Shown here piece after piece: positions 62,201 through 64,000 of a DNA stretch of 64,000 nt. The translations under genes and the position numbers were made by a program. Numbering within the stretch: the first letter of the stretch is position 1; each line of letters starts with the position of its first letter. The DNA is taken from assembly GCF_003428335.1 (NCBI RefSeq), contig NZ_CP031704.1, forward strand, positions 2,914,001 through 2,978,000, read 5' to 3'. Below the pieces are notes generated by a model, which ran no database searches, had not been told where the DNA came from, and saw only the letters and a program-made list of their open reading frames with translations. This DNA is from Solimonas sp. K1W22B-7. Lineage in GTDB: Bacteria > Pseudomonadota > Gammaproteobacteria > Nevskiales > Nevskiaceae.

Positions 62201-64000
62201 CCCTCGGCAGTCGTCACACGCCCGCCGAGCGAGGTGACGTCAGTCTGTAAACCACTGATGTCGGTCTCGGCACCGTCCAGGCGGGTATCGAGTCCAGCGA
62301 TGTCCGTGGTGTGCTGGCCGATGGTGGTTTCAGCCGAGCTGACGCGGCCATCCAGGGCGGTAATGTTCGCGGAGTTGGTGGCAATACCGCCCTCGGCGGT
62401 GGTGACACGGGTGTCTAGGCCGGCGATGTCGCTGCTGTTCTGGGCAACGTCCTGGTTGGTGCTGAAGAGCTGGCCAGCGTTGACGGCATCGGTGCTGCCC
62501 GCGGCGAGCGTGCCCGCAGCCAGGTTGGTGACGCGGGTTGCGCCGCTGGCACCCTGCAGGCTGATGGTGTCGCGGCTGGCATCGTCGTAGTTCACACCGA
62601 GCGTGCTGCCGGCAGCGGCCAGCGCCTCCAGGGCCTCCACCGCGCCATCGACGTTGTTGTAATCCGTGCCGGCGACGTTGTAGGTAGGACCGGCGATGCT
62701 GCCGTCGGGATTCACAGCCGCGCCGCCGCCCAGGGCCGCGGTGAGGCTGCTGGCGTTGCCGGAAATGCGGGTTTCGGAGGCACCCAGGCGGGTGTCGAGC
62801 GTCAGGAGGGTGGCGCTGTGCTGGCCGATCGTCGTCTCGGCCGAGCTGACGCGGCTGCCGAGCGAGCTGATGTTGCCCTCGGCCGATCCCAGGCGCGTGT
62901 CGAGGCCGGCGATATCGGTCGTGTGCTGGGCGATGGTGGTCTCGGCAGAGCTGACGCGACCACCGAGCGAGGTGACGTCGGTCTCAGTCGTATCCAGGCG
63001 GGTGTCCAGGCCGGCGATATCAGTGCTGTGCTGACCAATCGTGGTTTCAGCAGAGCTGACGCGACCGTCCAGCGCGGTGATGTTGCCCTCGGCGCTCGTC
63101 ACACGGCCACCGAGCGAGGTGACGTCGCCCTGCAGGCCACCGATGTCCGTCTCGGCCGTATCCACGCGGGTATCGAGATCTACGATATCCGCCGTGTTCT
63201 GCACGATCACGGTCTCCGCGGCGCTGACGCGACCGCCGAGAGAACTGACGTCGGTCTGCAGGCCACCGATGTCGGTGCTGTGCTGACCGATGGTGGTCTC
63301 AGCGGAGCTGACGCGACCGTCCAGAGTGGTGATGTTGTTCTCGGCCGTCGTCACGCGACCACCGAGCGAGGTGACGTCGGTCTCCGTTGTATCCAGGCGG
63401 GTGTCGAGGCCGGCGATATCAGTGCTGTGCTGACCGATGGTGGTCTCAGCCGAGCTGACGCGACCATCCAGGGCGGTGATGTTGCCCTCGGCGCTCGTCA
63501 CGCGGCCTCCGAGCGAGGTGACGTCGGTCTGCAGGCCACCGATGTCGGTCTCGGCCGTATCCAGGCGAGTGTCGAGGCCGGCGATGTCGGTCGTGTGCTG
63601 GCCGATGGTCGTCTCGGCGGAGCTGACGCGGCCGTCCAGGGCGGTGATGTTGCCCTCAGCGGTCACTACGCGGTCACCGAGCGAGGTGACGTCGGTTTCC
63701 GTTGTATCCAGGCGAGTGTCGAGGCCGGCGATGTCGGTCGTGTGCTGGCCGATGGTCGTCTCGGCGGAGCTTACGCGGCCGTCCAGGGCGGTGATGTTGC
63801 CCTCGGCGGTCGTTACGCGGCCACCGAGCGAAGTGACGTCGCCTTGCAGGTCGCCGATATCAGTCTCGGCCGTATCGAGGCGGGTATCGAGACCCGCGAT
63901 GTCGGTGGTGTGCTGGCCGAGGGTGGTCTCGGCAGAGCTGACACGGCCATCGAGATCACCGATGTCGCTTTCGGCGGTCGTTACGCGACCGTCCAGAGAA
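56269..64000 (-). CDS. giant trimeric autotransporter adhesin (C-terminal part)
   Basis: At least 2,576 residues in the window; the N-terminus lies beyond the right edge. The C-terminus is a YadA-type anchor (about 56272-56540: LSFGRFLNDMRDEANAGIAG, HITYAVGSGYYVDQGAIGVT, GTALRFGVSGVLW), preceded by a neck and a YadA-like head of GxAVGxxxxASG repeats (about 56785-57360). Beyond lies a stalk of 14-residue coiled-coil units such as LDGRVTTAEGDI and LDTRLGTAESDI. Three modules with LGGG, YDDAS and a neck-type VTNLAAGTLAAGSTDAVN interrupt it (about 58080-58372, 61080-61386, 62430-62740). Open throughout to base 64000. Probably mediates attachment; binding target unknown. Confidence 0.93.
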   Translation of the reverse strand, partial: SLDGRVTTAESDIGDLDGRVSSAETTLGQHTTDIAGLDTRLDTAETDIGDLQGDVTSLGGRVTTAEGNITALDGRVSSAETTIGQHTTDIAGLDTRLDTTETDVTSLGDRVVTAEGNITALDGRVSSAETTIGQHTTDIAGLDTRLDTAETDIGGLQTDVTSLGGRVTSAEGNITALDGRVSSAETTIGQHSTDIAGLDTRLDTTETDVTSLGGRVTTAENNITTLDGRVSSAETTIGQHSTDIGGLQTDVSSLGGRVSAAETVIVQNTADIVDLDTRVDTAETDIGGLQGDVTSLGGRVTSAEGNITALDGRVSSAETTIGQHSTDIAGLDTRLDTTETDVTSLGGRVSSAETTIAQHTTDIAGLDTRLGSAEGNISSLGSRVSSAETTIGQHSATLLTLDTRLGASETRISGNASSLTAALGGGAAVNPDGSIAGPTYNVAGTDYNNVDGAVEALEALAAAGSTLGVNYDDASRDTISLQGASGATRVTNLAAGTLAAGSTDAVNAGQLFSTNQDVAQNSSDIAGLDTRVTTAEGGIATNSANITALDGRVSSAETTIGQHTTDIAGLDTRLDGAETDISGLQTDVTSLGGRVTTAEGNITTLDGRVSSAETTIGQHTTDIADLDTRVGTTETDVAALDGRVTTTEGDIADLGSRVDSAETTIGQHTTDIAGLDTRLDGAETDIGGLQTDVTSLGGRVSAAETVIVQNTADIVDLDTRVDTAETDIGALGGRVTTTETNITGLGTRLTAAESNITTHTTDIAGLDGRVDTAETSIGTLQTNVSGLQSTVGTHTTQIGALQTTVGQHTTDIAGLDTRLGSAEGSIGSLGSRVTSAETTIGQHSAAILTLDTRLGASETRISSNATSLTAALGGGAAANPDGSITGPAYNVGGTDYDNVGGAVEALEALATTGNPLGVTYDDASRNTISLQGASGSTRITNLAAGSLAAGSTDAVNGAQLFATNQDVAQNASDITALDGRVTGTETGIAGLDTRVGAAETNIGNLQTAVGQHTTDIAGLDTRLGSAEGNIATHTGDIATLGGRVTTAESSISQNTADIAGLGTRVDSAETSIGSLQATVSQHTTDISGLDTRVTATEGGIATNAADISALGGRVTTAESSINQNTADIAGLDGRVTGNESDIGGLQTDVATLDGRVTATEGDIDNLDGRVGSAETTIAQHSTDIAGLDSRVGSTESSIGSLQTDLGSLQTSVGQHTTDIAGLDTRLGTAEGSLASLDGRVASAEGSISTLDGRVTGAESDIGTLQTDVGSLQATVGQHSTDIAGLDTRVGATETSIGTLGGRMTTAETNISGLGTRLTTAEGNITTNTTDIASLDGRVVSAESSIGTLQADVSGLQGTVGTHTTQIGALQASVGQHTADIAGLDTRLGTAEGSITSLDDRVTTTEAGITTLDGRVTGTEADIGTLQTNVGQNTADIAGLDTRLGTAESDISGLGSRVTTTEAGITSLDGRVSASEASIGQHTSDIAGLDTRLGTAETGIAGLDSRLAGAETDIGGLQTDVASLDGRVTATEGDISGLDGRIGSAETTIGQHTTDIAGLDSRLGTAESGIAGLDTRVGTAEASIGTLQTDVSGLQTTVGQHSADIAGLDTRLGTAESDIGGLQTDVFSLDGRVTTAESGIADLGNRVTTAESDIGSLDGRVTATEGNIATNTADIVSLDGRVTTAEGSISQNTSDIASLDTRVGTAESGIATLQTDVGSLQTAVSQNTTDIAGLDTRVGTAESDIGSLQTDVSSLDGRVTTAEGDISTLDGRVSSTEATVSQHTTDIAGLDTRLGTTESDIGSLQGNVSSLDGRLTTTEGDINDLDGRVSSTETTVSQHTTDIAGLDTRVGSAETRITGLDGRVTANTASAAGLAQALGGGTTINTDGSITAPRYRIAGDDYDNVGDALGAVEALAGVGNPLSAVYDDASRNTLSLRGSSGATRITRLAAGSVAADSSDAVNGAQLFAINQNVAQNTASIAGLDGRMGSAEAGIARNSADIASLDSRVGASESAIGGLSTRVGAAEAGIVTNSAAIGALDGRVDTAEADIAAVGGRVSTAEGQIGALDTRLGANEAATAQNTEDIAALQSATVQNTADISDLQAATTQNSSDIAANTAAIGQLDSRMDSAETSIAGNTAAIATMDTRVDSVESDVATISGNVAEMAERVVNVEGDITEMNVRVTNVQSTATTALTRADQALAFCGPGGGADSADCGVRNDASAEGATAVGVDNTASGAGSAALGSGNTASAANASAIGVNATAASANAIAIGAGEDADSSARVGSNADSALAIGRGAQVSDGAANAVAIGSGARAQSAGSIALGQNATAVQSNSVAIGSGAVARSSVAVGTGAQATGTNTTAVGDNANASGSFAVALGNNAAASGSNSVALGNGSVASQDNIVSVGSATQQRRITNLAAGTADTDAVNVAQLNLQGLSAVRYDRNTDGSINYNSVTFGNPNGSGGPVSLHNIAAGVAPTDAVNVQQLTDMRLSFGRFLNDMRDEANAGIAGAIAMEAAPYVPGHITYAVGSGYYVDQGAIGVTFRGTAENGLWSVTTGVSTSEHGTALRFGVSGVLW

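Noticed and set aside
56212-63286. Long plus-strand open frames opposite the adhesin (for example 56212-59121 and 58331-60172)
   Set aside because: They mirror the repetitive, codon-biased coiled-coil gene; their translations are low-complexity repeats without start signals.
62430-64000. Tandem DNA repeats of about 42 and 168 bp at the right edge
   Set aside because: They encode the heptad-based adhesin stalk in one open frame; not a satellite or CRISPR.

Overview
The window is about 64 kb of GC-rich DNA from a gammaproteobacterium. The basis is the complete cytochrome c maturation operon (ccmA to ccmI), the rpsP-rimM-trmD-rplS order, PgpA, HtpG and ETF/ETF-QO, together with many acyl-CoA enzymes including a geranyl-CoA-carboxylase-type set. 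A Nevskiales/Solimonas-like or related hydrocarbon- and lipid-using lineage would fit, but this is inference from gene content only. No rRNA, tRNA, prophage, insertion sequence or CRISPR array was seen.

Layout. 1-8.0 kb (minus strand): the 5' part of galU, a MaoC-type hydratase, then ccmI-H-G-F-E-D-C-B-A read right to left, nearly every gene overlapping the next by 4 nt. 8.1-10.0 kb (plus): folD and an Old Yellow Enzyme-type oxidoreductase, followed by a repeat-filled gap. 10.4-15.3 kb: an acyl-CoA synthetase facing away from an acyl-CoA dehydrogenase, then a tightly overlapping trio of a SnoaL-like protein, a GNAT acetyltransferase and a carbon-nitrogen hydrolase. 15.4-25.1 kb: three OmpA-family proteins with thrombospondin type-3 calcium repeats, interleaved with two Ig-like lipoproteins. 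These carry near-identical terminators and an identical 101-bp block.

25.3-37.2 kb (mostly minus): biotin-dependent acyl-CoA carboxylase (AtuC/AtuF-like) with an AtuE-like hydratase, an enoyl-reductase-like SDR, ETF alpha and beta, a lipoprotein, ETF-ubiquinone oxidoreductase and an AtuA homologue. Together they look like a branched or terpenoid acyl-CoA oxidation module wired directly to the ETF electron chain. 37.3-43.3 kb: pgpA, two tandem paralogous small secreted proteins, htpG, and a DUF3015/DUF4105 envelope pair. 43.3-46.95 kb: a TetR-controlled ABC exporter with a lipoprotein-type membrane fusion subunit and an operator-like palindrome. 47.1-49.0 kb: the rpsP-rimM-trmD-rplS operon.

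49.3-64 kb is the most unusual region. It holds a phosphorelay (receiver/HPt protein, CHASE hybrid kinase with a degenerate HPt, an outer-membrane porin, a NarL-type regulator). Next to it lies a trimeric autotransporter adhesin locus: a giant coiled-coil adhesin of more than 2,570 residues that runs off the right edge, a TpgA-like BamE/OmpA lipoprotein, and two very small membrane-protein genes (41 and 34 codons). The phosphorelay could control this surface locus, but only proximity supports that.
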